Origin: Paenibacillus sp. VTT E-133291
GTDB lineage: Bacteria > Bacillota > Bacilli > Paenibacillales > Paenibacillaceae
Length of the DNA stretch: 64,000 nt
Direction of reading: 5' to 3'
NCBI RefSeq assembly: GCF_002264395.1
Contig: NZ_NFVA01000011.1
Span: 33,238-97,237 of the forward strand
Under the pieces are notes generated by a model. The model saw only the letters and a program-made list of their open reading frames with translations, was not told where the DNA came from and searched no databases. Shown in pieces: positions 16,984-24,996 of this stretch; within the stretch, counting starts at the first letter, position 1; every line of letters starts with the position of its first letter. The position numbers and the translations under genes were made by a program.

Positions 16984-17745
16984 ATGAAACGTTCGACGAT
17001 TGCGGCTCAAATGTACACGTTACGTGACTATACTCAAACTGCGGAGGATTTAAGATCAACTTTTCAAAAGGTATCGGCAATGGGTTATGAGAGCATTCAG
17101 ATTTCAGCAATTGGACCAATCGATCCGAAGCTTGTTAAACAATATGCGGATGAATCAGGGCTGACGATATGTGCGACCCATGTGTCCTGGGATCGGTTAT
17201 TGAATGATCTGGATGCGCTAGCCGCAGAGCATAAGCTGTGGAATTGCAAATATATTGGACTTGGAAGTTTACCGGAAGAATTTCGTACGGGGCTTGAAAG
17301 CTACCGGGAATTCGCGAAATTGATATCTGAAATTGCAATAACTCTAAAAGAACAACATGATCTGCAATTTGTTTATCATAACCATGATTTTGAATTTGAA
17401 TGCTTTGAAGGTTTTACTGGAATGGAAGTACTGCTCAATGAGACTGATCCTGCAGTTGGTTTCATACTTGATCTATATTGGTTGCAGGCTGGTGGTGCGA
17501 GCCCGGTAGAATGGATACGTAAAGTTAAAGGCAGAATGCAAGTCGTGCATTTAAAGGATATGGCGATAGTTGATAGGAAACAGGTTTTTGCTGAAATAGG
17601 CGAAGGAAACATGAACTATGCGGAGATCATTACTACTTGTCGTGAGACGGGTGTTGAATGGTACGTTGTGGAGCAGGATGTTTGTAGACGTGATCCTTTT
17701 GAGAGCTTAGAGGTGAGTCTGCGCTATCTTATTAGCCTATTATAG
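16984..17745 (+). CDS. Sugar phosphate isomerase/epimerase (AP endonuclease 2-type TIM barrel)
   Basis: A 253-residue xylose-isomerase-like TIM barrel, as in IolE/IolH and related keto-sugar epimerases. Metal-binding strands are visible: FVYHNHDFEFE (His/Glu), GFILDLYWLQAGG, MQVVHLKDM, and WYVVEQDVCRRDPFES near the end. It probably epimerises or isomerises a keto intermediate made by the neighbouring Gfo/Idh/MocA enzymes. It lies 24 nt after the first dehydrogenase gene, with GGAGAGAGG upstream of the ATG. Confidence 0.85.
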   Translation: MKRSTIAAQMYTLRDYTQTAEDLRSTFQKVSAMGYESIQISAIGPIDPKLVKQYADESGLTICATHVSWDRLLNDLDALAAEHKLWNCKYIGLGSLPEEFRTGLESYREFAKLISEIAITLKEQHDLQFVYHNHDFEFECFEGFTGMEVLLNETDPAVGFILDLYWLQAGGASPVEWIRKVKGRMQVVHLKDMAIVDRKQVFAEIGEGNMNYAEIITTCRETGVEWYVVEQDVCRRDPFESLEVSLRYLISLL

Positions 17746-17775
17746 AATCGATAAAACGCCATTAGGAGGATTCTG

Positions 17776-18864
17776 ATGAATAGAATAGATGGGATGACCT
17801 ATGCACCCACATATGAAGCTAAACCCGTAGTGAAGCCGGGTGAATTCATCATCGCAGCTATTGCCCTAGATCACGGTCATATTTATGGGATGTGTAATGG
17901 TCTCGTTGAGGCGGGTGCTGAGCTGAAATGGGTATATGATCCGGATGAAGAGAAAGTTAGAGCATTCATAGCCAAATATCCTGGAGTTAAGGCTGCTGAG
18001 ACTATGGATGATATATTGGAAGATCCAGAGGTTCGCTTAGTTGTAGCGGCAGCTATTCCTTCAGAACGAGGCCCTTTAGGAAATAAGGTTATGGTTCATG
18101 GAAAGGATTATTTTACGGATAAAACCCCTTTTACAACACTAGAACAGCTGGATGCTGCTAGAGCTATGGTCGCAGCAACCAATCGGAAGTACATGGTTTA
18201 CTATAGTGAGCGTCTTCATGTTGAAAGCGCAATCTATGCAGGCCGGTTGATCCGTCAAGGGGCTATTGGTCGTGTTCTTCAAGTCATTGGATTAGGTCCG
18301 CATCGATTAAATGCTTCTAGTCGGCCGGAATGGTTCTTTGAGCGGGAGAAATATGGCGGCATCCTGTGTGATATCGGCAGTCATCAAATAGAACAATTTT
18401 TGTATTATACAGAGTGTCAGGATGCTACAGTTGTTCACAGTAAGGTAGCAAATTATAATCATCCATCCTACCCTGAATTGGAGGATTTTGGTGATGTTAC
18501 GCTTGTTGGGGACAATGGTTCAACCCAATACTTCCGTGTAGATTGGTTTACGCCTGACGGGCTCGGAACCTGGGGAGATGGGCGCACCATGATTATGGGA
18601 ACGGAAGGCTACATTGAACTGCGCAAATATACTGATATTGGTCGTTCAAATACACTGGATCATGTGTACTGGGTGAACGGGGAAGGGGAGCATTATGAGC
18701 ATGTAGCTGGAAAGGTTGGATTTCCGTTCTTTGGTGAGCTTATCCTCGATTGTCTGAACCGGACGGAGCTGGCCATGACTCAAGCACATGTCTTCAAAGC
18801 TGCTGAACTATGTTTGAAGGCTCAAGCCCAGGCGATGAATCTAACCCCTAATCAACTTAAATAG
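17776..18864 (+). CDS. Gfo/Idh/MocA family oxidoreductase
   Basis: A 362-residue member with an atypical N-terminal extension of about 25 residues before the Rossmann strand (FIIAAIALDHGHIYGMCNGL). The usual glycine-rich GxGxxG loop is replaced by ALDHGHIYGM, and the EKP motif by TDKTPFTTLEQ. The C-terminal domain keeps GGILCDIGSHQIEQFLYY with a conserved His. Cofactor binding may therefore differ from its neighbours. It lies 30 nt after the isomerase gene with AGGAGG upstream of the ATG, in the same operon. Confidence 0.82.
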   Translation: MNRIDGMTYAPTYEAKPVVKPGEFIIAAIALDHGHIYGMCNGLVEAGAELKWVYDPDEEKVRAFIAKYPGVKAAETMDDILEDPEVRLVVAAAIPSERGPLGNKVMVHGKDYFTDKTPFTTLEQLDAARAMVAATNRKYMVYYSERLHVESAIYAGRLIRQGAIGRVLQVIGLGPHRLNASSRPEWFFEREKYGGILCDIGSHQIEQFLYYTECQDATVVHSKVANYNHPSYPELEDFGDVTLVGDNGSTQYFRVDWFTPDGLGTWGDGRTMIMGTEGYIELRKYTDIGRSNTLDHVYWVNGEGEHYEHVAGKVGFPFFGELILDCLNRTELAMTQAHVFKAAELCLKAQAQAMNLTPNQLK

Positions 18865-18894
18865 CGAATGGAATAATGAATGGAGGTGGTAAAG

Positions 18895-19896
18895 GTGAAC
18901 AAACTTGGAGTAGCGATTATTGGCTGCGGGGCGATATCTCCTCTCCATGCTAAAGTAATATCAGCTATAAAAGAGGTGAACCTACTTACAGTTGTAGATA
19001 TTGATGCTGATAAAGCTACACGAGCAGGAAAAGAATATGCCTGCGATGCCACAGATGATTATAGAGAAATACTAAATGATAATCGTATTGATGTTGTACA
19101 TCTCTGTACACCTCATTATCTGCATGCAGAAATGGCTGTAGAGCTATTACGTGCAGGGAAGCATGTGTTAACAGAAAAGCCAATCGCCGTCGATCTTCCT
19201 TCAGCCAAGCGTATGCTGGAAGCAGCGGAAGAGAGCTCCGGCCAGCTTGGTGTGGTGTTCCAGAACCGTTATAATGATGCTTCCATTTATATGAAGAAGA
19301 CGATTGATTCTGGTACATTAGGGAAACTGCTTTGTATGAAAGGTGTCGTAACCTGGCATCGAAATGAAAGTTACTACAAAGATAGCAATTGGAGGGGACG
19401 ATGGTCCACGGAAGGCGGAGGTGTTCTAATTAATCAGACCATTCATACCTTGGATTTACTTCAGTGGTATGGGGGTGAAATTAAATCCGTGAAAGGCAGT
19501 ATTACCACAGATGTGCTGGATGGCGTCATTGAAGTAGAAGATACTGCCCATGCTTGTATTGACTTCGCCAATAATGTTCGCGGGCTATTTTATGGCACAA
19601 ATACCTATCTCGAGAACACTCCCGTGGAGTTGGAGCTAGTTTTTGAAGAGGGGACTCTTAACCTCCGTCGAGAGCATTTGTATCTTTGGAAAGATGGGAA
19701 GGAAACCTTGGTTTGTGAGCCTATATTCAGTCCTACGGAAGGCAAATCGTATTGGGGGACTGGGCATAAGAGACTAATCGAGGACTTCTATGACCACATT
19801 TTCAGTGGATCAAAGTTTTGGCTGGATGGTCCTGAGGGGGTAAAAGCGCTGGAACTGGTGAAGCATATTTATAGCTCATCGCAGAGGAACAAATAA
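18895..19896 (+). CDS. Gfo/Idh/MocA family oxidoreductase
   Basis: A 333-residue dehydrogenase, the third of its family in this operon. The Rossmann loop is GVAIIGCGAISPLHAK, the family motif is TEKPIAVDLPSA, and the C-terminal domain has GGGVLINQTIHTLDLLQWYGG. The start is GTG at 18895 after GGAGGTGG. The ATG at 18880 lies directly before that ribosome binding site and is less likely. It ends the operon, and a terminator follows. Three paralogues plus an epimerase suggest stepwise oxidation/epimerisation of a rare sugar or cyclitol (inference). Confidence 0.86.
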   Translation: MNKLGVAIIGCGAISPLHAKVISAIKEVNLLTVVDIDADKATRAGKEYACDATDDYREILNDNRIDVVHLCTPHYLHAEMAVELLRAGKHVLTEKPIAVDLPSAKRMLEAAEESSGQLGVVFQNRYNDASIYMKKTIDSGTLGKLLCMKGVVTWHRNESYYKDSNWRGRWSTEGGGVLINQTIHTLDLLQWYGGEIKSVKGSITTDVLDGVIEVEDTAHACIDFANNVRGLFYGTNTYLENTPVELELVFEEGTLNLRREHLYLWKDGKETLVCEPIFSPTEGKSYWGTGHKRLIEDFYDHIFSGSKFWLDGPEGVKALELVKHIYSSSQRNK

Positions 19897-19913
19897 GTCA
19901 TAAATATAGCGAA

Positions 19914-19956
19914 GGCTGTTCATATGTAGATTTATCTACAAATGAAGCAGCTTTTT
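19914..19956 (+). terminator. Intrinsic terminator of the sugar/polyol operon
   Basis: GCTGTTCATATGTAGAT pairs with ATCTACAAATGAAGCAGC around TTT, with small mismatches, then TTTTT. Confidence 0.85.
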
Positions 19957-20099
19957 CGTGTTTAGGGACTTCCCGCATTGGGTTAAACACTAAGAAGACT
20001 ACGACTTGCCGAGGATAGATTTGATTAATTCTCCTTAGTGGAATAATCTAAAGTAAGTATAGGTTATATACAGCAAGATATCTGGAGGGCGCATACAAT

Positions 20100-20360
20100 A
20101 TGGAGAAAATATTACAGAACATTAGAACGAACACCAAGCTAATTTCCATTGTGCAGACTATTGTTTTTACCTTTGTCATATTATACGTACTGATGTTTCT
20201 TTCTGGCGGATTATTCACCACCTTTTTTATTATGCTCATTGCTTGTTTCGTTAGCTTAATTGCGGCTTTACTCATGTTAATTCGAAAAAGCTTCTTATGG
20301 GCAATCGTTGATCTTGCTGCGGTGGGCAGCATGTTTATTTATTTTATTAATAATGCTTAG
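20100..20360 (+). CDS. Small membrane protein of unknown function
   Basis: An 86-residue protein with two hydrophobic segments (about 17-42 and 43-80) and little else; I do not recognise a family. The N-terminus is MEKILQNIRTNTKLISI. GGAGGGC lies about 12 nt before the ATG, which supports translation. It stands alone between the sugar operon terminator and mqo, with a short CACTAAG/CTTAGTG inverted repeat upstream at 19988-20040. Confidence 0.55.
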   Translation: MEKILQNIRTNTKLISIVQTIVFTFVILYVLMFLSGGLFTTFFIMLIACFVSLIAALLMLIRKSFLWAIVDLAAVGSMFIYFINNA

Positions 20361-20500
20361 GTGTTATTAATCCTTGCATGAAGCGGGTTTATGGCTGTAG
20401 CTTAAGTTCCTTACCGTAGAGGACTTATTTCTCTCTTTTTTGCAAGCTTTTAAATAATTTATTTTTTTCATATAATAGTAGATATTAAATTTATAAATAA

Positions 20501-20528
20501 TTGTAATACACTCGGATAAGGGTATAAT
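20501..20528 (+). promoter_or_regulatory. Sigma-A type promoter of mqo
   Basis: TTGTAA (20501-20506) and a perfect TATAAT (20523-20528) with a 16-nt spacer. The predicted start of transcription, near 20535, falls at the base of the leader hairpin. Confidence 0.65.
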
Positions 20529-20533
20529 TGAGA

Positions 20534-20578
20534 CAGAAAAGGTGTGACGCCTAAGAAGGAGCGCCCACATCCTTTCTG
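20534..20578 (+). promoter_or_regulatory. 5'-terminal stem-loop in the mqo leader
   Basis: CAGAAAAGGTGTG (20534-20546) pairs with CACATCCTTTCTG (20566-20578), 12 of 13 positions, extended inward by CGC/GCG. No T-run follows. It would form the very 5' end of the mRNA, so mRNA stabilisation or a protein/ligand-binding leader are the likely roles. Confidence 0.5.
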
Positions 20579-20606
20579 CAAAATTCAGGGGATAAGGATG
20601 GTAATA

Positions 20607-22103
20607 ATGGGCAAAAGTGCAACTGAAACAGACGTCATTTTAATTGGTGCTGGAATCATGAGTGCGACTTTAGGAACACTTTTAAAAGAATTAGTGCCGG
20701 ATTGGAAGATTAAAGTGTTTGAAAAGCTCGAAAATGCAGGTGAGGAAAGCTCTAATGAATGGAATAATGCAGGAACTGGACATGCGGCGCTCTGCGAGCT
20801 TAACTACACTGTCGAAAAATCCGACGGAACTGTGGATATAAGTAAAGCCATCCAAATTAATGAACAGTTTCAACTTTCAATGCAATTTTGGTCTTATTTG
20901 GTAAATCGTAAGCTGATACATAATCCGCAGGACTTTATCATGCCCTTGCCCCATATGAGTTTAGTACTAGGGGAGAAGAATGTAGCTTTTTTGAAGAGAA
21001 GATTTGAAGCGCTCTCAAAAAATCCATTGTTTCAAGGTATGGAATTTTCCGATGATTCTAGCAAATTAATGGAATGGATACCGCTTATTATACAAAATCG
21101 TCCATCGAATGAACCTATAGCAGCAACAAAAATAGACTCTGGCACAGATGTTAACTTTGGTGCTTTAACGCGTATATTATTTGATCACTTAAAGAGTAAA
21201 AATGTAGATCTCCATTATAAACATAGTGTGGATGGAATCAAACGTACAAGCGATGGGTCATGGGACTTGAGAGTGAAGAACGACAGCGGTACTATTGAAC
21301 ATCATACTGCAAAATTTGTCTTTGTTGGTGGCGGGGGAGGAAGCTTGCATATCCTGCAAAAATCAGGTATTCCTGAAGGGAAGCATATTGGTGGATTCCC
21401 GGTAAGTGGAATATTTATGGTGTGTAATAAACCAGAAGTTATAGCTCAGCATCATGCAAAAGTATACGGTAAAGCTAAGGTTGGAGCACCTCCAATGTCT
21501 GTTCCGCATCTGGACACTAGATTTATTGACAACAAAAAATCGTTGCTATTTGGACCGTTTGCTGGTTTCTCACCAAAATTTTTAAAAACCGGTTCAATGT
21601 TTGATTTGATCACTTCCGTAAAACCGGATAATCTCCTAACGATGTTGTCTGCAGGTGCAAAAAACATGTCTTTGACCAAATACCTAATCGAGCAAGTGTT
21701 GTTATCGAAGGAAAAACGCATGGAGGAATTACGAGAGTTTATCCCGAATGCCAAAATAGAGGATTGGGATCTAGTCGTAGCAGGCCAACGCGTGCAGGTA
21801 ATCAAAGATACAGAGGACGGCAAAGGTATTCTTCAATTCGGTACAGAGGTTATTAGCGCCGCAGATGGTTCGATTGCAGCATTGCTTGGGGCTTCCCCAG
21901 GTGCTTCTACGGCTGTTCACGTGATGCTTGAAGTACTTAATAAATGTTTCCCTCAGCATATAAAAGAGTGGGAACCGAAAATAAAAGAAATGATTCCTTC
22001 TTATGGCCTGTCACTACTGGACAATCCAGAGCTTTTGCATGAAGTGCACACATTAACGGCAACTACTTTGGGTCTAGGTGGAAAAGAGCGAGTGAATAGT
22101 TAA
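20607..22103 (+). CDS. mqo: Malate:quinone oxidoreductase
   Basis: A FAD-dependent peripheral membrane enzyme that oxidises malate to oxaloacetate and reduces quinone. From ATG 20607 it has 498 residues, the normal family length. The FAD-binding start is [18 protein letters not shown], followed by the Mqo block [19 protein letters not shown], and later [20 protein letters not shown] and [24 protein letters not shown] lies 8 nt before this ATG. An in-frame ATG at 20598 is possible, and an upstream extension to 20544 runs through the leader hairpin and is unlikely. A terminator follows. Confidence 0.92.
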   Translation: MGKSATETDVILIGAGIMSATLGTLLKELVPDWKIKVFEKLENAGEESSNEWNNAGTGHAALCELNYTVEKSDGTVDISKAIQINEQFQLSMQFWSYLVNRKLIHNPQDFIMPLPHMSLVLGEKNVAFLKRRFEALSKNPLFQGMEFSDDSSKLMEWIPLIIQNRPSNEPIAATKIDSGTDVNFGALTRILFDHLKSKNVDLHYKHSVDGIKRTSDGSWDLRVKNDSGTIEHHTAKFVFVGGGGGSLHILQKSGIPEGKHIGGFPVSGIFMVCNKPEVIAQHHAKVYGKAKVGAPPMSVPHLDTRFIDNKKSLLFGPFAGFSPKFLKTGSMFDLITSVKPDNLLTMLSAGAKNMSLTKYLIEQVLLSKEKRMEELREFIPNAKIEDWDLVVAGQRVQVIKDTEDGKGILQFGTEVISAADGSIAALLGASPGASTAVHVMLEVLNKCFPQHIKEWEPKIKEMIPSYGLSLLDNPELLHEVHTLTATTLGLGGKERVNS

Positions 22104-22156
22104 AAAATGATCAATCGCTCGAAAGTCTGAAAATTGACAGAGATTTTCTTCGAGAA

Positions 22157-22186
22157 AGCCTATGGATTTAATTCATAGGTTTTTTG
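22157..22186 (+). terminator. Intrinsic terminator after mqo
   Basis: CCTATG-gatttaatt-CATAGG followed by TTTTTTG. The TTG start of the next small gene is at its 3' edge. Confidence 0.8.
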
Positions 22187-22474
22187 TTGAGTTCTGAAAG
22201 AACTTTTGGAAATAACGAATACTATATCATCTTTGCGAACTTCAAGGCTTTTCCGCAAGAGAAGGACGTAACTGATGTTCAGACCTATGAGGAGTTCTTA
22301 AATAGTGATTGCCAGCTTGTACTTTTAGTCGTTGATTGTGAATATGCTACAGTTTATTGTAAAGATCAAGGAAAGCTTGAAGCGCTGTACCATAATGCGA
22401 TTGCAAATGGATATGAAGATGTTCAGTACATTACGAATGAAAATGACTTCAGAACAAGATTGTCAGTATGGTAG
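22184..22474 (+). CDS. Small conserved hypothetical protein, probably N-terminally truncated (DUF2691-like)
   Basis: A 96-residue acidic protein: NNEYYIIFANFKAFP, TYEEFLNSDCQLVLLVVDC and a C-terminal ITNENDFRTRLSVW. It resembles my memory of the C-terminal half of DUF2691 proteins, which are about 150 residues. The nominal TTG start lies at the end of the mqo terminator and has no ribosome binding site, and nothing upstream encodes the missing half. It is probably a 5'-truncated remnant. The family name is uncertain without a search. Confidence 0.45.
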   Translation: MLSSERTFGNNEYYIIFANFKAFPQEKDVTDVQTYEEFLNSDCQLVLLVVDCEYATVYCKDQGKLEALYHNAIANGYEDVQYITNENDFRTRLSVW

Positions 22475-22506
22475 AAAAATAAAAGTTCTGTTAGATCGTA
22501 GGGGAT

Positions 22507-22536
22507 TTGACGAACAAATCATTCGTTTGTTACAAT
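22507..22536 (+). promoter_or_regulatory. Promoter of the acetyltransferase leader
   Basis: TTGACG (22507-22512), an 18-nt spacer, and TACAAT (22531-22536). It would start a transcript near 22543, about 25 nt before the leader peptide ATG. Confidence 0.6.
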
Positions 22537-22567
22537 GGCCCCATCAATTAGGAAAAGGATGAGGACG

Positions 22568-22621
22568 ATGGTTCGTCGTTTGAAACGGTTTAAGAATGTC
22601 GCTACTGTATCAAGCTTCTAA
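22568..22621 (+). CDS. Putative 17-residue leader peptide of a translational attenuator
   Basis: ATG at 22568 opens a 17-codon frame, MVRRLKRFKNVATVSSF, ending TAA at 22619-22621. AGGATGAGG lies just upstream at a good distance. The stop codon falls inside the 5' arm of the following hairpin, which is the geometry of cat and erm leader peptides. In those systems a drug-stalled ribosome opens the hairpin. The strongly basic N-terminus (RRLKRFK) resembles some inducing leaders. It is too short for ordinary gene finding. The role is inference. Confidence 0.5.
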   Translation: MVRRLKRFKNVATVSSF

Positions 22622-22649
22622 GTATAAATGCTATAAATTACTTAGAAGC
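22614..22649 (+). promoter_or_regulatory. Attenuator hairpin before the acetyltransferase gene
   Basis: GCTTCTAAGTA (22614-22624) and TACTTAGAAGC (22639-22649) are a perfect 11-bp stem around a 14-nt loop. No T-run follows, so it is not a terminator. Its 5' arm contains the leader stop codon. Its 3' arm abuts the ribosome binding site GAGGGGAAAG (22651-22659) of the gene at 22661. Confidence 0.6.
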
Positions 22650-22660
22650 GAGGGGAAAGA

Positions 22661-23317
22661 ATGAAACAGCAATTGTTTAACCACTGGTCAGAAACGAAGT
22701 ATTTGAAGGATATTGTCACCAACCCAATGATTGAGGTAGGGGATTACTCATATTACTCTGGTTATTACGATAGTCATCCTTTTGAAGACGGGTGCGTCAG
22801 ATATCTTTGGGGAGATGAACCGTCAAGAAAGTTATTTAACCCGATCGAAGATTTTGGGTGGCATTTAGATAAATTGATTATAGGAAATTATGTTTGTATT
22901 GCAAGTGGTGTAATTATTTTAATGGGTGGAAATCACAATCATCATCCTGAATGGATTACCGTGTATCCCTTTTTAGACCAGATTGAAACCTCTTATGAAC
23001 CCAAAGGGGATACGATCATAGAAAGTGATGCTTGGATTGGGATGAATGCAATGATTATGCCAGGTGTGAAAATAGGTGAAGGTGCTATTGTTGCGGCAGG
23101 TTCGGTTGTTGTAAAAGATGTTGCACCATATACAATAGTTGGTGGCAACCCTGCTAAAGAGATTAGGAAACGATTTGCAGATCGTGAAATCGAAAAGTTA
23201 AAGGAAATGCGTTGGTTCGATTGGAAACGTGAGAAAATCGAACAAGCTACATCTATCTTTTCAAGTTCATCGATTGATCAATTATATGAGTTTTATCTAA
23301 GGGAAATAACATCATAA
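22661..23317 (+). CDS. CatB/Vat-type antibiotic O-acetyltransferase (xenobiotic acetyltransferase)
   Basis: A 218-residue left-handed beta-helix acetyltransferase. Relatives inactivate chloramphenicol (CatB) or streptogramin A (Vat). Family blocks are clear: IEVGDYSYYSGYY, IGNYVCIASGVIILMGGNHNHHPEWIT (with the catalytic-region His), and hexapeptide repeats ending GDTIIESDAWIGMNAMIMPGVKIGEGAIVAAGSVV and YTIVGGNPAKEIRKRF. The length suits the family. It follows a leader peptide and hairpin, which points to drug-inducible translation. The actual substrate is not determinable by eye. Confidence 0.85.
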   Translation: MKQQLFNHWSETKYLKDIVTNPMIEVGDYSYYSGYYDSHPFEDGCVRYLWGDEPSRKLFNPIEDFGWHLDKLIIGNYVCIASGVIILMGGNHNHHPEWITVYPFLDQIETSYEPKGDTIIESDAWIGMNAMIMPGVKIGEGAIVAAGSVVVKDVAPYTIVGGNPAKEIRKRFADREIEKLKEMRWFDWKREKIEQATSIFSSSSIDQLYEFYLREITS

Positions 23318-23326
23318 CACAATCAC

Positions 23327-23364
23327 AACAGGCTGCCACAATTATTCGGCAGCCTGTTCTTTTA
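23327..23364 (+). terminator. Intrinsic terminator after the acetyltransferase gene
   Basis: AACAGGCTGCC pairs with GGCAGCCTGTT around a 10-nt loop, then CTTTT. Confidence 0.88.
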
Positions 23365-23469
23365 TCAGATAAGGTAGTTTGATAATATTGTTATTTACCA
23401 TATTAATCCTAATTAGTATGATAATATGAATGGGCGTAAGGCCTACTCTTTCATGGGGGGAGATAGATT

Positions 23470-23706
23470 CTGAAATATATTGAATTTGGTCTCGGCAATA
23501 CATGGTTTATTAGAACTGAAACGGAGTTAGAGGATGGAAGTGAATTTGAAGAAAAAGGAATTGTGAAACCGGTAAGGTTCCGTTCGTTATATCTCAGGAT
23601 TTGGATTGGCAAAACTGTAGTTATCCTAGACTTAAAGGAAGGTTTTAAAAAAAGTAAGAAAAGTTATAACGCGTTTAAGATTATTTTTGGTATAACAAGC
23701 CTCTAG
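23470..23706 (+). CDS. DUF3977-type small protein with a non-standard start codon
   Basis: A 78-residue frame begins LKYIEFGLGNTWFIRTETEL and continues EDGSEFEEKGI, RSLYLRIWIGKTVVILDLKE and KKSKKSYNAFKIIFGITSL before TAG at 23704. I recognise this as the DUF3977 family of Bacillus-type small proteins, which begin MKYIEFG, so the reading is full length. The codon at the expected start is CTG (23470), with ATT before it, and GGGGGGAGA lies 6-7 nt upstream. There is no ATG, GTG or TTG in place, so standard callers miss it. It may use CTG or ATT, or be newly silenced by a start-codon change. Confidence 0.65.
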   Translation: MKYIEFGLGNTWFIRTETELEDGSEFEEKGIVKPVRFRSLYLRIWIGKTVVILDLKEGFKKSKKSYNAFKIIFGITSL

Positions 23707-23746
23707 AATAGAGGAGCGTACATATAACGACAAGATGGAGGGAACT

Positions 23747-24409
23747 ATGGATAAAATATTAAATGAAATAGCCAATTTGATAAGCAGTGAGGAAAAAAGA
23801 GTTACTATTGGGATTTCGGGTCATGGTGCATCTGGAAAGACAACATTTGCCCATAATCTTTTAAAGCTCCTGGGTCATGAGAATGTGAATTATATGAATA
23901 CTGATCCCTATATTATCGGCTCTCATCTTAGAAAGTACACTATAATCGATTATGAATATAACAATGAACGTCATAGTAATAAAATGACAGCTTGTCATCC
24001 TTCTGCTCATAATATATCTGCTCTAGAGAGAGACATCCGAATGATGCGTGATGGTTTAGATTTTTATACAATAGACACGAATTATGTAAAGAGTACAATG
24101 ATAGCTTCACAAAACAGAGTGAATATTGTAGAGGGCATGAGCGTTGCTTTTGCAGACCCAAATTTATTTGATCTGAAGGTTTACTTATATACGGATGGAG
24201 ACACTGAATTGATGAGAAGGAGTATACGTGATGTCTCTGAAAGAGGAACAGACATCAAATATTTAAGAAAATCTCATGAAGACCGTAGAATTCAATATGA
24301 GTTATTCATGCATCCATTTCATCGAAACTTTGATATCGTTATAAAAAATTCCAAAGAAGGCTATATTCTTGAAAATGAATTCAGGAGGGAAAAGCCACTG
24401 ACAAACTAG
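23747..24409 (+). CDS. Uridine kinase-like P-loop kinase
   Basis: A 220-residue P-loop kinase similar to the uridine kinase/phosphoribulokinase group. Walker A is GISGHGASGKTTFA (about 24-37). An acidic strand NYMNTDPYIIG follows, then DGLDFYTIDTNY, NIVEGMSVAFAD (Walker B-like Glu) and a lid with RRSIRDVSERGTDI. The substrate is unknown. The start is the ATG at 23747 after GGAGGG; the frame from 23735 would have the ribosome binding site inside it. Its last codons run into a truncated pgsA fragment in another frame, so its own 3' end may have been altered. Confidence 0.72.
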   Translation: MDKILNEIANLISSEEKRVTIGISGHGASGKTTFAHNLLKLLGHENVNYMNTDPYIIGSHLRKYTIIDYEYNNERHSNKMTACHPSAHNISALERDIRMMRDGLDFYTIDTNYVKSTMIASQNRVNIVEGMSVAFADPNLFDLKVYLYTDGDTELMRRSIRDVSERGTDIKYLRKSHEDRRIQYELFMHPFHRNFDIVIKNSKEGYILENEFRREKPLTN

Positions 24410-24822
24410 ATGGGTATATTGCTAGAAAGTATAATCAGGTTACGAACCTTGGAAAGTTACTTGATCCATTAGCGGATAAGTTGCTCATATCTGCTGCGTT
24501 GGTCTTGCTAGTCAGTCAGCATAGATTATACGCATGGGTAGCATTAATTATAGTAGCAAGGGAAGTGATCATTACAGGGATTAGGCTTGTCGCTGTCTCT
24601 CAGAAAATAGTGTTGCAAGCTGATCGATACGGAAAAATTAAAATGGTGTCTCAAGTGATTGCAATTACTGCTGTTATGTTAGACAATCATCCATTCGCTT
24701 TTATTACGAATATACCTATCGATCAAATCCTAATCTATTTTTCACTAGTCATAACTATCTATTCAGGATTTAACTACATAAGAAATAACTATCGTTTTTT
24801 AAAATTAGAGAGATGGGGATAA
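24397..24822 (+). pseudogene. pgsA: 5'-truncated pgsA-like phosphatidyltransferase gene
   Basis: From 24397 the frame reads TDKLDGYIARKYNQVTNLG and then KLLDPLADKLL, the CDP-alcohol phosphatidyltransferase motif DGxxARxxxxxTxxGxxxDPLADK of phosphatidylglycerophosphate synthase. Three or four membrane segments and a normal PgsA-like end follow. About 50-60 N-terminal residues, including the first membrane helix and the first Asp of the motif, are missing. The frame has no start codon before a TTG at 24481, which would exclude the active site. It overlaps the last codons of the kinase gene, marking a recombination joint. It is non-functional, and the cell should hold another pgsA. Confidence 0.75.
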
Positions 24823-24902
24823 AAGTCCGCCATCACCCGCATGTTTAATTATAATTGTTTATTACCCTCGATATCTTTTCTGAGATGCTATACTTTTTAA
24901 GC

Positions 24903-24930
24903 AAAAAGCTGCCACACGGCAGCTTTTTTT
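24903..24930 (+). terminator. Intrinsic terminator
   Basis: AAAAAGCTGCC-acac-GGCAGCTTTTTTT. It lies about 80 nt after the pgsA-like remnant and ends that transcript. Confidence 0.88.
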
Positions 24931-24996
24931 GCGGTTTATGGAATTATCAATACTTAAACTAGTGGATACAACTCAACTTTACGTTCCCATTGCAGA

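Noticed and set aside
22614..22649. Intrinsic terminator before the acetyltransferase gene
   Set aside because: The hairpin has no T-run after it and lies against the ribosome binding site, so translational control fits better.
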